A DNA stretch of 12,112 nucleotides, taken from positions 1 through 12,112 of the forward strand of contig JAJBVQ010000135.1 of the NCBI GenBank assembly GCA_020859745.1. The letters run 5' to 3'. The number at the start of each line of letters is the position of its first letter. Positions within the stretch are counted from its first letter, which is position 1. Position numbers and translations under genes: made by a program. This stretch comes from Rikenellaceae bacterium (GTDB taxonomy: Bacteria; Bacteroidota; Bacteroidia; Bacteroidales; Rikenellaceae). The notes below the pieces were generated by a model. The model worked only from the letters and a program-made list of their open reading frames with translations, had not been told where the DNA came from and ran no database searches. This document shows positions 1-7,691 of this stretch, piece after piece.

Positions 1-282
1 ATCTTTCAGTTGCTCCCGGGGCTGCAAGCCGGAGAACACCCCGGCGGCGCTCCCCCCCACGATCTCCACAATGCCGTTGCGGGCCATCAGCCGGTAACCT
101 TCGGGGTTGGCGATCGAAGAGTCGACGGCTGTCTTCACGTTGTCCGGCCCGATCTGCACGGCCCCCTGTCCCTCGATGATCCGGGAGGGCTGCGGGATCA
201 CGGCGATCTCGGCGGACTGGCGCTGTGTGGTGCAGCCCGCTACGATCAGGGCGACAAGCCCCGGAAGAATCAATTTACGCAT
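1..282 (-). CDS. GH20 beta-N-acetylhexosaminidase lipoprotein, N-terminal fragment
   Basis: The frame is open from an ATG at 282 to the left edge, giving 94 residues with no stop. It starts MRKLILPGLVALIVAGC, a lipoprotein signal peptide with lipobox VAGC and acylation cysteine C17. The mature part (VIPQPSRI at about 29-36, then a GYRL segment, then SAAGVFSGLQ at about 79-88) matches the alpha/beta domain that precedes the catalytic barrel in GH20 enzymes. Such enzymes remove terminal beta-linked GlcNAc or GalNAc from glycans. The catalytic barrel with its Asp-Glu pair lies off the left edge and cannot be checked. The lipobox predicts membrane anchoring, in the outer membrane or facing the periplasm. 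It follows GH92 no. 1 on the same strand after 285 bp and probably has its own promoter (345-352). Family call is fairly confident; substrate is inferred. Confidence 0.8.
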   Translation of the reverse strand, partial: MRKLILPGLVALIVAGCTTQRQSAEIAVIPQPSRIIEGQGAVQIGPDNVKTAVDSSIANPEGYRLMARNGIVEIVGGSAAGVFSGLQPREQLKD

Positions 283-344
283 AAAATATTATGTATTTGC
301 TCGATTTAAAATAGCGATGAGAAAATCATAAATGCGACCTGCAT

Positions 345-352
345 CAAACGTA
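345..352 (-). promoter_or_regulatory. Candidate -7 box for the GH20 gene
   Basis: On the minus strand this reads TACGTTTG, an exact match to the Bacteroidota -7 consensus TAnnTTTG. It lies 62 bp upstream of the GH20 start, which would give a leader of about 55 nt. I see no good TTTG -33 box at the usual 19-21 bp spacing, so support is partial. Confidence 0.35.
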
Positions 353-567
353 TACGTCATCAGGATTTTGCCCTCGTTCCCGTTTCAGCGGCCAGGCCGA
401 ACCGCCGCAGTAGCCGAGAGCCATCAGGCAAGCCTGATTGGCCGAGGCACCAGAAGAAAGCCGCAGGCAACCCACCCCGGGCGTAGGCCTGCAACATCGC
501 TTCGCTCGTTTGGGCCCCGCTGGCTCCGGCGGCAAAACCGGCGAGATCAATCCTTTTCCACGACTGC
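353..567. other. GC-rich spacer with short hairpins, no supported gene
   Basis: This spacer lies between the GH92 no. 1 stop and the GH20 promoter. It is GC-rich and open in more than one frame, but none of those frames shows a signal peptide or a recognisable domain. The clearest structure is a 6-bp hairpin, ATCAGG (423-428) with CCTGAT (433-438) around a CAAG loop. It has no poly-T tail, so it is not a convincing terminator. It could be a decayed fragment or a dispersed intergenic repeat; one window cannot tell. Confidence 0.3.
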
Positions 568-3500
568 TTAATATGCCGTAATCTCGTCCACGAACATCCA
601 CGACGGGTTGCCCTTGCCGATATGCCAGTCCGGCAGCTCCCCGTTGCGGATAACAAACCGGATGTAGCGGGCCTGCACCCCGTGCGGAATCGAAGTCCCG
701 AAATAGTGCGCCCCGCTCCCCGCCGTGCGGCTGTCTTTCGTTGTGACCGCGACCGGATGCCCGTAATGCTCTCCGTCCGTCGAGAATTCGAAGATCGCGT
801 CCCGCGGCAGCACGATCCACGAGCCCGGCTCGTTCGCCGCATTGAAACCGACGTGGCCCAGCGTACGGACGCGCCCCATGTCGATCACCCCCGCCAGGTT
901 ATTGCCGTTGAAACCGACCCATTGCGGCCGGATATAGCTGTTGCCGCCCATGGCGTAATCCACCAGCGCCGCCGCTCCGCCGTTGGCATACGGCGCCGAA
1001 GGCTCCTTCTCCAGCGTGACCTTCGCCCCGCCCAGCACGCTCTTATAGAAACGGTACTCCTTGATATTGCTCATCCGCCCGTCCGGCGCCACGGCCCGCA
1101 GCTTCAGGTCCGTATCCCGCGACAGTACGATGCCCCGCTGCGCCCCGGCCTCGGCCGACGAAGCCTTCGGTTCGCTGCCGTCCGTGGTGTAGACGATGCG
1201 CGTCCCCGGCGCCGCCGAAAAGAGCTTCGGGTAGAGCGTCACCATTGGGCCGAACACCTGCAAACTGTCCTCCAGATAGGGTTCGAACACCACTACCGAG
1301 AGCATCTGTTCCGAAGTCAAAGCATCCGCCGCCGGAATGACCGCCACAGGCCGATCCTCCGGCGCCGCGCCGAACTCCGGGTTCGGACGGTCTCCCATGC
1401 GAAGCACCAGTTTACCGCCCCGTTCGATCATCTCATGCGTGATATACGATTTCGTATAGGGTTCCCCGTCGAACTCCGCCGACTGGATATAAAAATTTTT
1501 CCCGTCCGACGAAAGCCCTTTCGCCTCGATGGTGAATTTCCTGCCGTGCGGCAGGCGGATCACCGTTTTGCGGAACGTCGGCGTTCCCAGCACGTACACG
1601 CCCGACCCGGGGGTCACCGGGTAGAAGCCCATCGCGCTCAACACATACCAGGCCGACATCTGACCGCAGTCCTCGTTCCCGCACAGGCCGTCCCGCGCGG
1701 CGGTATACATCGTCCGCTTGATCTCGTTCACCCGCTCCTGCGTGCGCCACGGCGCTCCGGCATAAGAGTACAGGTATGCCACCTGGTGCGACGGCTCGTT
1801 GCCGTGCGCATACTGCCCGATCAGCCCCGACACGTCGGGCGAGTGGTCCGCCTCGGTGGAGGGCGCGTCGAACATGGCGTCGATGGCCGCCACGTAGGCG
1901 CTGTCGCCGCCCAGCATCGCGATATGGGTGGTTACGTCCTGCGGCACGAAGAAGCGGTAGTGCCAGGCGTTCCCCTCCGTGAAATCGCCCTGCCCCAGGA
2001 TGGATATTTCGGTCGGGTCGAACGGTGCATGAAACCGGCCTGTCGAAGCCCGGCCTTTGAAAAAGCCGTCCTCCGGGTCGAAATGGTTCTTGTAAGACTG
2101 CGCACGCCGGATAAAGACGCCGTACAGGCTGTCGTTCCCCAAAGCCTTGGCCATCTGCGCGATGCACCAGTCGTCGTAGGCGTACTCCACCGCCTTCGAC
2201 ACCGAATTGTTCTCCTTGTCCGAAGGCAGGTAGCCCAGCTGACGGTAATAAGGCAGGCCGCCGTAGCCCTCCTGCATGGCGCTGTGCACCATGGCTTCCA
2301 GCGCCAGCGGGCCGAGCGAGTCCGGAAGCTGCCCTTTGAGGTACGCGTCGGCGACGATCGGCATCGCATGGTAGCCGATCATGCAGTTGTTTTCGTTCAT
2401 ATGCAGATCCCACACCGGCAGCCGCCCGGTCTGTTCGTAATAGCGAAGCATCGACCGCACCACGGCTTCGTTGACCTCCGGCTGCACGATGGTCAGCAGC
2501 GGGTGCAGCGCCCGGAAGGTATCCCACGTGGAGTACAAGGCATAGTTGGGCAGCGCATCCTTCCCCGCCGGCGCATGCACTTGTCCGTCGGCGCCGCGGT
2601 AGCTGCCGTCCACGTCCGAAAAGAGGTACGGGGCGGTAAATGCGTGGTACATGGCGGTATAGAAGACGGTTTTATCCTCGTCGCTGCCGCCGTTGACCTC
2701 GACCCGCCTCAATTCCCGGTTCCAGCTCTCTTCCGCCGCATCGGCCAGTTTGTCGAATTTGCGGCCCGAAGCCTCCGCCTTCAAATTCGCCGCCGCCCCT
2801 TCGAGGCTGACGGGCGAGATGCCGACCCTCACCTCCATATCTTTGGAATGGCCCTCCGGAAAAACGGCCAGCACAACCCGTTCCCCCTCACCGGATTTAA
2901 CCTTTGCGGTATCGGCGCCGTCGATGCGGCCCCGGATCTCCCGGATCGGCTCCGAAAACTCGGCCCGGAAAAAGATCGTGTGGTCCGCCGCCCAGCCGTT
3001 GGACCGCCGCCACCCTTCGATGGTATGGTCGTCCACCTGGCGGAAAGCGGCGCTGTGAACATTGTCCTGGATCCCGTGCCGCAGGTCGATGATAATATGC
3101 TGGTTCGTGGTGCTTCCGAACGTGTAGCGGTGCACGCCGGCACGCGGAGTCGCCGTCAGTTCGGCCTTGACGCGCGGGTCTTCGAGGTAGACGCTGTAAT
3201 ATCCGGCCCGCGCCTTTTCGCTCTTGTGGCTGAACCGCGAGCGGTATCCCGCGTCGGGATCCGCCTTGGTGCCGGGCTCGAATTTGACCGGCCCGGTCGC
3301 GGGCATGAACAGGATGTCCCCCAGGTCGGCGCCGCCCGTGCCGCTCAGGTGGGTATGCGAAAAACCGATGATGCTGGAATCGCTGGCATGATAGCCGGAA
3401 CACCAGTCCCAGCCTTCGGTATCGGTGTCGGGCGACAGCTGCACCAGCCCGAAAGGCGTAGTGGCCCCGGGGAAAGTATGCCCGTGGGCATCGGTCCCGA

Positions 3501-3588
3501 TAAACGGATCGACATATGAGGCGGGGGAGCGGCGGCCGCACGCAGCCAAAAGGATCGCCGACGCGGCGATCAACAGGAGTTTTTTCAT
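568..3588 (-). CDS. GH92 alpha-mannosidase lipoprotein with C-terminal accessory domains (no. 1)
   Basis: This is a 1006-residue GH92 enzyme. GH92 members are calcium-dependent, inverting exo-alpha-mannosidases, often acting on alpha-1,2-linked or other N-glycan and mannan linkages. A lipoprotein signal ends in LLAAC (C17). The GH92 core spans about 24-742 and carries PFGLVQLSPD (45-54), GWDWCSGYH (59-67), GFSHTHLSGTG (75-85), STWDTFRALHP (353-363), FTEGNAW (536-542), AHGNEPSH (594-601) and GLCGNEDCGQMSAWY (634-648). The acidic residues in the TEGN and GNED motifs fit the family active site. Unlike the two neighbouring paralogues, it continues for about 260 residues. About 780-848 resembles a chitobiase/hexosaminidase C-terminal domain (TTDGSEP at 801-807), and about 855-1006 resembles an F5/8C or CBM32-type sandwich. 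The ATG at 3588 is chosen because it begins the signal peptide. It is divergent from the methyltransferase across 82 bp. Linkage specificity is not proven. Confidence 0.93.
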   Translation of the reverse strand: MKKLLLIAASAILLAACGRRSPASYVDPFIGTDAHGHTFPGATTPFGLVQLSPDTDTEGWDWCSGYHASDSSIIGFSHTHLSGTGGADLGDILFMPATGPVKFEPGTKADPDAGYRSRFSHKSEKARAGYYSVYLEDPRVKAELTATPRAGVHRYTFGSTTNQHIIIDLRHGIQDNVHSAAFRQVDDHTIEGWRRSNGWAADHTIFFRAEFSEPIREIRGRIDGADTAKVKSGEGERVVLAVFPEGHSKDMEVRVGISPVSLEGAAANLKAEASGRKFDKLADAAEESWNRELRRVEVNGGSDEDKTVFYTAMYHAFTAPYLFSDVDGSYRGADGQVHAPAGKDALPNYALYSTWDTFRALHPLLTIVQPEVNEAVVRSMLRYYEQTGRLPVWDLHMNENNCMIGYHAMPIVADAYLKGQLPDSLGPLALEAMVHSAMQEGYGGLPYYRQLGYLPSDKENNSVSKAVEYAYDDWCIAQMAKALGNDSLYGVFIRRAQSYKNHFDPEDGFFKGRASTGRFHAPFDPTEISILGQGDFTEGNAWHYRFFVPQDVTTHIAMLGGDSAYVAAIDAMFDAPSTEADHSPDVSGLIGQYAHGNEPSHQVAYLYSYAGAPWRTQERVNEIKRTMYTAARDGLCGNEDCGQMSAWYVLSAMGFYPVTPGSGVYVLGTPTFRKTVIRLPHGRKFTIEAKGLSSDGKNFYIQSAEFDGEPYTKSYITHEMIERGGKLVLRMGDRPNPEFGAAPEDRPVAVIPAADALTSEQMLSVVVFEPYLEDSLQVFGPMVTLYPKLFSAAPGTRIVYTTDGSEPKASSAEAGAQRGIVLSRDTDLKLRAVAPDGRMSNIKEYRFYKSVLGGAKVTLEKEPSAPYANGGAAALVDYAMGGNSYIRPQWVGFNGNNLAGVIDMGRVRTLGHVGFNAANEPGSWIVLPRDAIFEFSTDGEHYGHPVAVTTKDSRTAGSGAHYFGTSIPHGVQARYIRFVIRNGELPDWHIGKGNPSWMFVDEITAY

Positions 3589-3609
3589 ACGGTTCAGGTC
3601 AGTTCAGGA

Positions 3610-3617
3610 CAAATATA
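3610..3617 (-). promoter_or_regulatory. Candidate -7 box for GH92 no. 1
   Basis: The minus strand reads TATATTTG, an exact TAnnTTTG match, 21 bp upstream of the GH92 start. This implies a short leader of roughly 10-15 nt. A minus-strand TTTG at 3645-3648 lies 27 bp upstream, longer than the usual spacing, so the -33 element is weak. The gap is AT-rich, in contrast to both flanking genes. Confidence 0.5.
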
Positions 3618-3645
3618 TTGAATTTTAATCCTACTTTTATATTTC
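3617..3645 (+). promoter_or_regulatory. Candidate promoter for the methyltransferase
   Basis: ATTG (3617-3620), then 17 bp, then TATATTTC (3638-3645), a 7 of 8 match to TAnnTTTG. It sits 25 bp before the methyltransferase ATG. Spacing is a little short and both boxes are imperfect. It abuts the opposing GH92 no. 1 -7 box, so the two promoters would compete for the same 82-bp gap. Confidence 0.35.
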
Positions 3646-3670
3646 AAACTAACAGAAGACTGAATTTAGT

Positions 3671-4573
3671 ATGGAATTGTCATTGCTGACGCCCGCACAC
3701 TGGAACGATTATGAATTGCTGGACAGCGGGGGGGGCCGGAAGCTGGAGCGTTTCGGCGGGGTGGTCGCGGCCCGTCCGGAACCGCAGGCGCTGTGGCCGC
3801 CGTCCTTGCCCCAAACGGAGTGGGAGGCGCGCGCGGGGGCGGTTTTCCGTAAAAATAAGGGGAGCGAGGACAAGGGCGAATGGCTCCTGAAGCGGGGAAC
3901 GCCGCAGCAATGGTTCGTCGATTACCGCAATCCGGCGGGACTGAACCTGAAGATGCGGCTGGGGCTGACTTCGTTCAAGCATGTGGGGATCTTCCCGGAA
4001 CAGGCGGCCAACTGGGACTATATTTTCGAAACGGTTCGCGGCTTGCAGGCGACGGGTGTGGAGCGTCCGGCGGTGCTGAACCTGTTCGCCTACACGGGGG
4101 GAGCTTCGCTGGCGGCCTGTGCGGCGGGGGCGGAGGTGACGCATGTGGACTCGGTCAAACAAACGGTAAGCTGGTCGCGGGAGAATATGGAGGCTTCGGG
4201 GTTGGACGGGATACGCTGGGTGGTGGAGGATGCGCTGAAGTTCGTGCGGCGCGAGGTGCGGCGGGGGCGCAGGTACAACGGGATCATCCTCGACCCGCCG
4301 TCGTACGGACGGGGTGCGGACGGGGAAAAGTGGGTGCTGGAGGAGCATATCGGCGAGATGCTGTCGCTGTGCGCGGAGTTGCTCGAAAATACGGGCTGCT
4401 TCGTGGTGCTGAATCTCTATTCGATGGGGCTTTCGGCGCTGCTGGCGCGGACGCTGGCGCAGGCGTCGTTCCCCCAACTGACTGACGCGGATGCGGAACA
4501 GGGCGAATTGTTCGTCCCGGACTCTTTCGGAAAACGCCTCCCGCTCGGTGTCTTCCTCCGATTCCGCAAATAA
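3671..4573 (+). CDS. Class I SAM-dependent methyltransferase, RlmI-like
   Basis: This is a 300-residue protein with a Rossmann methyltransferase core in its second half. Visible motifs are VLNLFAYTGGAS (135-146), the SAM-binding motif I; HVDSVKQTVSWSREN (158-172), where the acidic residue follows strand 2; and ILDPPSYGRG (206-215), the DPPSY motif IV. NLYSMGLS (248-255) follows. This set is characteristic of the RlmI/RlmK-related group (Pfam Methyltrans_SAM), whose characterised members methylate 23S rRNA. There is no PUA domain of the kind found in RlmI. The first 110 residues look like a family-specific N-terminal region (GEWLLKRGTPQQWFVDYRNP at 69-88). It is a cytoplasmic protein with no signal peptide. 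The gene is a plus-strand singleton between two minus-strand GH92 genes, with no evident link to glycan use. Substrate is unknown; RNA is the best guess. Confidence 0.85.
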   Translation: MELSLLTPAHWNDYELLDSGGGRKLERFGGVVAARPEPQALWPPSLPQTEWEARAGAVFRKNKGSEDKGEWLLKRGTPQQWFVDYRNPAGLNLKMRLGLTSFKHVGIFPEQAANWDYIFETVRGLQATGVERPAVLNLFAYTGGASLAACAAGAEVTHVDSVKQTVSWSRENMEASGLDGIRWVVEDALKFVRREVRRGRRYNGIILDPPSYGRGADGEKWVLEEHIGEMLSLCAELLENTGCFVVLNLYSMGLSALLARTLAQASFPQLTDADAEQGELFVPDSFGKRLPLGVFLRFRK

Positions 4574-4607
4574 CCCTCCGGTTTTTTATTACCCCACCGT
4601 GTGTGAC

Positions 4608-4835
4608 TGTTCTTTCTTGAAAGAAAGAACCAAAGAACTTTTGAGATAGCTACGCTCAACCTTAGTCTGCCGAAAGGCTCAACACTTTTTGGGGTGCGAA
4701 AAAAGGGGCCGCTCAATGTAATTATTACATGAGCGGCCCCTTTTCCGTACCCCAAAAGAATTGAGGCATTGATAGATTTAGGATGCGCAGCATCCTCGAA
4801 AGTTTTTCTGGTTCTCTTTGTTCACAAAGAGAACG
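4608..4835. repeat. Pair of diverged repeats in inverted orientation forming a 228-bp palindrome
   Basis: The convergent gap between the methyltransferase and GH92 no. 2 is a near-symmetric palindrome. The left arm (about 4609-4715) and the reverse complement of the right arm (about 4730-4834) align along their length. Each has, in order, a GTTCT-rich hairpin, an AACTTT(T/C)GAG motif, a CTCAA motif, a TTTTGGGGT motif, and AAAAGGGGCCGCTCA at the centre. The outer hairpins are GTTCTTTCT (4609-4617) with AGAAAGAAC (4622-4630), and GTTCTCTTTG (4811-4820) with CAAAGAGAAC (4825-4834). The arms differ at many positions, so this looks like two copies of a repeat family placed head to head, comparable in layout to paired REP elements. 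No protein is supported here. Confidence 0.7.
4685..4758. terminator. Bidirectional terminator at the centre of the palindrome
   Basis: AAAAGGGGCCGCTCA (4701-4715) pairs exactly with TGAGCGGCCCCTTTT (4730-4744), a 15-bp stem. TGTAA/TTACA extends it inside, and CTTTTTGGGGT with ACCCCAAAAG flanks it outside. The A-run/T-run ends suit termination in both directions. It sits between convergent genes, about 110 bp past the methyltransferase stop and about 120 bp past the GH92 no. 2 stop. Confidence 0.75.
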
Positions 4836-4874
4836 GTTCCGTACGGCGGGTAGTGATAAAACCGGACGGTTAAA

Positions 4875-7148
4875 TTACTGCATCACGGATCGGGGGCGGT
4901 TTTCCGGCGCCGCGCCGAACTCCTCGTTCGGCTGCGGCCCCATCACCAGCTTCAGTTCGCCGCCAGCCATAATATCCCGGTACGTGATATACGCCTTCGG
5001 ATACGGTTTGCCGTTCAGCGTCGCCGACTGGATATAGATATTCTCCGGCCCGTTATTCTCCGCCACCACCGTGAACGTCTTGCCGCCCGATACCGGGAAC
5101 GTCACCTTGTCGAACACCGGGCTGCCCAGCACAAACGCCCCGTTGGCCGGGTTCGCCGGATAGAAGCCCAGCGCGTTGAATACATACCACGCCGACATCT
5201 GGCCCGCATCCTCGTTTCCGCACAAGCCGTCCACCTCGTCCGTGAAGAACTCGTCCATGATCTGCCGCGCCAGCTTAGCCGTCTTCCACTGCTTGCCCAG
5301 GTAGGCATACGCATAGATCGTCGAATGGTTCGGCTCGTTGCCCTGCGCATACTGCCCGATCAGGCCCGAAATGTCCGGCGAAGCGTTCGGACCGCCGTCG
5401 TACGGCACCGTGAACGTACTGTCCAGCTTAGCCTCCGCCGCCTCCGGGCTGGGAAACAGAGCGAACAGCCCCTCGAAATCGTGCGGCACCAGCCACGTAT
5501 ACTGCCAGGAGTTCCCCTCGCAGAAATCGTCCCCGCGGTGCGTCGAATAGTCCGGATTGAACGGCGTGCGCCAACTGCCGTCAGCCAGCTTGCCCTTCAT
5601 GAAACAGTCCGTCGTATCGAAATAATTCTTGTAATTCTTCGAACGCTCGATAAAATAGTCGTAATCCTCCTGCTTGCCCAGCTTTTTGGCCACCTGCGCG
5701 ATGCTCCAGTCGCTGATGCAGTACTCCAGCGCCTTGGCCACCGATTCGCCCTCCTCGTCAGCCGGGATATAGCCCCGCTCGCGAACCTGTTTCAGGCCGC
5801 GTTCGTTCAACCTCGAATACATGGCGATCGCCCCGTAAGCCTTTTCCACATCGAAGCCCGGGATATCCTTCAGGATAGCGTCCGCGATGACCTGCACCGA
5901 CGGGAAGCCCACCATGCAGTCCGTCTCGTTCCCCGCCAGGTGCCAGACCGGCACCTTGCCCTGCTGCTCGAATATGTGAATGAACGTGTTCACGAAATCG
6001 CCCACCCGTTCCGACGCCGTGATCGTGTAGAGCGGATTCGCCGCCCGGTAGGTGTCCCACAGCGAGAAAATCGTGTAGACATCGGTCGTATCCTGGTACG
6101 TGAAACCGTTCGCCCCGCGGTACTCGCCCGTCACGTCGTTGAAAATCGCCGGGAAGAACGAAGCGTGGTAGACCGCCGTGTAGAACGTCCGCAGACGGGC
6201 CGTATCCTTGGTTTCCACGTTCATGTGTCCCAGCAGGTCGTTCCATGCCTTGCGCGCCGCCGCACGGGTTTCGTCGAAAGAACGGCCTTTGGCCTCCGCC
6301 GCCAGGTTCACCTTGGCCCCGGCCACACCCACGCCCGAGATCCCCACCCGGGCCTCGATCCGGCCGCCCTCCGGCATCGGCCCGAAATCGAGCACCCCGT
6401 AAGCGTTCGGCATGACGAGCGTCCGTTCCGGCCGCCCGTCTTTAGCCGGAACGACCGTCGTATCGGCATAAACGGTCAGGCTTTTGAAAGGTTTCGAGAA
6501 TTCCGCCACGAAATAGACCCGGTCGTCCGGCGCCCAACCCCTCGACAGGCGGTAGCCCTCGACGGTCGAGTCGTTCACGGCGACCATCTTCAGCTCCCTG
6601 GCCGCATCCCAGCCGATGCCGTCGAACAGGTTGATCAGCACCCGGGCCGAATCGGTGGCCGGGAAGGTATAGCGGTGAAAGCCGGTCCGCGGCGTGGCGG
6701 TCAGCTCGGCGTCGATCCCGTAACGGTCCAGCCGGGTCTTATAATATCCAGCCTGCGCATCCTCGTTGGCGTGCGAATAGGGCGACAGGTAGGTCTGCGC
6801 CTTGACCGGCAGGGCCACAGCGCCCGTCAGCGGCATCAGGAGGATATCCCCCTTGTCGCCGATCCCGGTGCCGCTCAGGTGGGTATGCGCGAAGCCGATC
6901 ACCGTGGTATCGCTGGCATGGTAGCCCGAGCACCAGTCCCAGCCTTCCGAGATATTGGTCGGCCCGAGCTGCACGCCCCCGAACGGGACGTTGGCGCCGA
7001 CGAAAACATGGCCGTGGCCGCCGGAACCGATCGTGGGATCGACAAAACGGGCGAGATCCCGCCCTTCGCCCTCGGACGAAGTGCACGAGACGGCGGTAAC
7101 CGCCAGCGCAGCGGCGCCCAAAGCGACGCAAAGTGTGTTTCTGAACAT
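4875..7148 (-). CDS. GH92 alpha-mannosidase lipoprotein (no. 2)
   Basis: This is a 757-residue GH92 enzyme of usual family length. The signal peptide ends in a lipobox TAVSC (C22), so the enzyme should be exported and lipid-anchored. Motifs in order are PFGGVQLGPT (55-64), GWDWCSGYH (69-77), GFAHTHLSGTG (85-95), SLWDTYRAANP (362-372), FCEGNSW (542-548), AQGNEPNH (601-608) and GLCGNEDAGQMSAWY (641-655). The core runs to the C-terminus (NEEFGAAPENRP at 741-752), with no accessory domain. It shares WDWCSGYH with no. 1, which suggests related substrate binding. It differs in the GNEP motif (AQGNEPNH against AHGNEPSH) and has Ala where nos. 1 and 3 have Cys after GNED. It lies 57 bp downstream of the HxlR gene on the same strand with no terminator seen between, but has its own -7 box. 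Linkage specificity is unknown. Confidence 0.93.
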   Translation of the reverse strand: MFRNTLCVALGAAALAVTAVSCTSSEGEGRDLARFVDPTIGSGGHGHVFVGANVPFGGVQLGPTNISEGWDWCSGYHASDTTVIGFAHTHLSGTGIGDKGDILLMPLTGAVALPVKAQTYLSPYSHANEDAQAGYYKTRLDRYGIDAELTATPRTGFHRYTFPATDSARVLINLFDGIGWDAARELKMVAVNDSTVEGYRLSRGWAPDDRVYFVAEFSKPFKSLTVYADTTVVPAKDGRPERTLVMPNAYGVLDFGPMPEGGRIEARVGISGVGVAGAKVNLAAEAKGRSFDETRAAARKAWNDLLGHMNVETKDTARLRTFYTAVYHASFFPAIFNDVTGEYRGANGFTYQDTTDVYTIFSLWDTYRAANPLYTITASERVGDFVNTFIHIFEQQGKVPVWHLAGNETDCMVGFPSVQVIADAILKDIPGFDVEKAYGAIAMYSRLNERGLKQVRERGYIPADEEGESVAKALEYCISDWSIAQVAKKLGKQEDYDYFIERSKNYKNYFDTTDCFMKGKLADGSWRTPFNPDYSTHRGDDFCEGNSWQYTWLVPHDFEGLFALFPSPEAAEAKLDSTFTVPYDGGPNASPDISGLIGQYAQGNEPNHSTIYAYAYLGKQWKTAKLARQIMDEFFTDEVDGLCGNEDAGQMSAWYVFNALGFYPANPANGAFVLGSPVFDKVTFPVSGGKTFTVVAENNGPENIYIQSATLNGKPYPKAYITYRDIMAGGELKLVMGPQPNEEFGAAPENRPRSVMQ

Positions 7149-7191
7149 AGTTTTAAGAGGTTTCCTGCTTGAGTTGGTGATAGTAATGAGG

Positions 7192-7199
7192 CAAAGATA
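7192..7199 (-). promoter_or_regulatory. Candidate -7 box for GH92 no. 2
   Basis: The minus strand reads TATCTTTG, an exact TAnnTTTG match, 43 bp upstream of the GH92 start. The corresponding -33 region would fall inside the 3' end of the HxlR gene and shows no clear TTTG. The gap between the genes is only 57 bp, so read-through from the HxlR gene is also possible. Confidence 0.45.
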
Positions 7200-7205
7200 G
7201 GAATT

Positions 7206-7589
7206 TCAATCCTTATTTTCCGCATGTCCTCCGCTGCGGCGGGCCAGTATGGCGGGCAGGTGTTCCAGCGCCCAGCCCACCAGGGCCTCAACATGAGGCA
7301 TCAGGCTGCGGCCCGTCGACGTGAGGCTGTACTCCACCCGCGGCGGCACTTCCGCATAGACCGTGCGCTCCACCAGTCCGTCAGCCTCCAGCGTGCGGAG
7401 CGTCACGGTCAGCATCCGCTGCGAAATATCTTCGATCGCTTTGCGCAGCTCGCCGAACCGCATCGTGCCGTTGGCGTCCAGCGTCACCAGCACCAGCATC
7501 GACCATTTGTCGCCGAGGCGGCCCAGCACCCCGCGGATCGGACATTTTTCCGACGGACGGAAATTTTGCACTTTTTTTGCTGCTTCCAT
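7206..7589 (-). CDS. HxlR-family winged-helix transcriptional regulator
   Basis: This is a 127-residue single-domain regulator that matches the HxlR family along its whole length. Motifs are CPIRGVLGRLGDKWSMLVL (16-34), RFGELRKAI (44-52), DISQRMLTVTLRTLEADGLV (54-73), and the wing-and-strand segment RTVYAEVPPRVEYSLT (75-90). C16 sits at the conserved N-terminal CP position that senses thiol-reactive or quinone stress in characterised members such as YodB and HypR. The gene is divergent from a DJ-1/PfpI gene, a common arrangement for HxlR regulators and their targets. I infer that it controls that gene, and perhaps itself, from inverted repeats in the 149-bp gap. The start at 7589 is consistent with the family N-terminus. 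No ligand can be read from the sequence. Confidence 0.92.
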   Translation of the reverse strand: MEAAKKVQNFRPSEKCPIRGVLGRLGDKWSMLVLVTLDANGTMRFGELRKAIEDISQRMLTVTLRTLEADGLVERTVYAEVPPRVEYSLTSTGRSLMPHVEALVGWALEHLPAILARRSGGHAENKD

Positions 7590-7647
7590 CGTATTGTTTT
7601 TCAGCGATAGTTACCTCTGCGTAAGTTCGTTATCCGGGCGTGCCCTC

Positions 7648-7678
7648 TTGTTTGCGGCGAAAAGGGGACATACCTTTA
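7648..7678 (+). promoter_or_regulatory. Candidate promoter for the DJ-1/PfpI gene
   Basis: TTG (7648-7650), 20 bp, then TACCTTTA (7671-7678), a 7 of 8 match to TAnnTTTG with normal Bacteroidota spacing. It would give a leader of about 55 nt before the ATG at 7739. It lies between the two inverted repeat arms, a suitable place for repression. Confidence 0.45.
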
Positions 7679-7683
7679 CATCA

Positions 7684-7691
7684 CAAAAGTA
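7684..7691 (-). promoter_or_regulatory. Candidate -7 box for the HxlR gene
   Basis: The minus strand reads TACTTTTG, an exact TAnnTTTG match, about 95 bp upstream of the HxlR start. It touches the inverted-repeat arm at 7690-7704, which would put the regulator directly over its own promoter. No clear -33 TTTG was found. Confidence 0.4.

Noticed and set aside
622..3519. Long plus-strand open frame (965 codons) across GH92 no. 1
   Set aside because: It is antisense to a clear GH92 gene, is Arg/His/Val-rich and has no domain or signal; long antisense frames are common in GC-rich genes. The same applies to 5325-7172 and 9044-10606.
4417..4755. Minus-strand open frame across the methyltransferase end and the palindrome
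   Set aside because: It needs a TTG start inside the central terminator stem and is antisense to a real gene; no protein family is evident.
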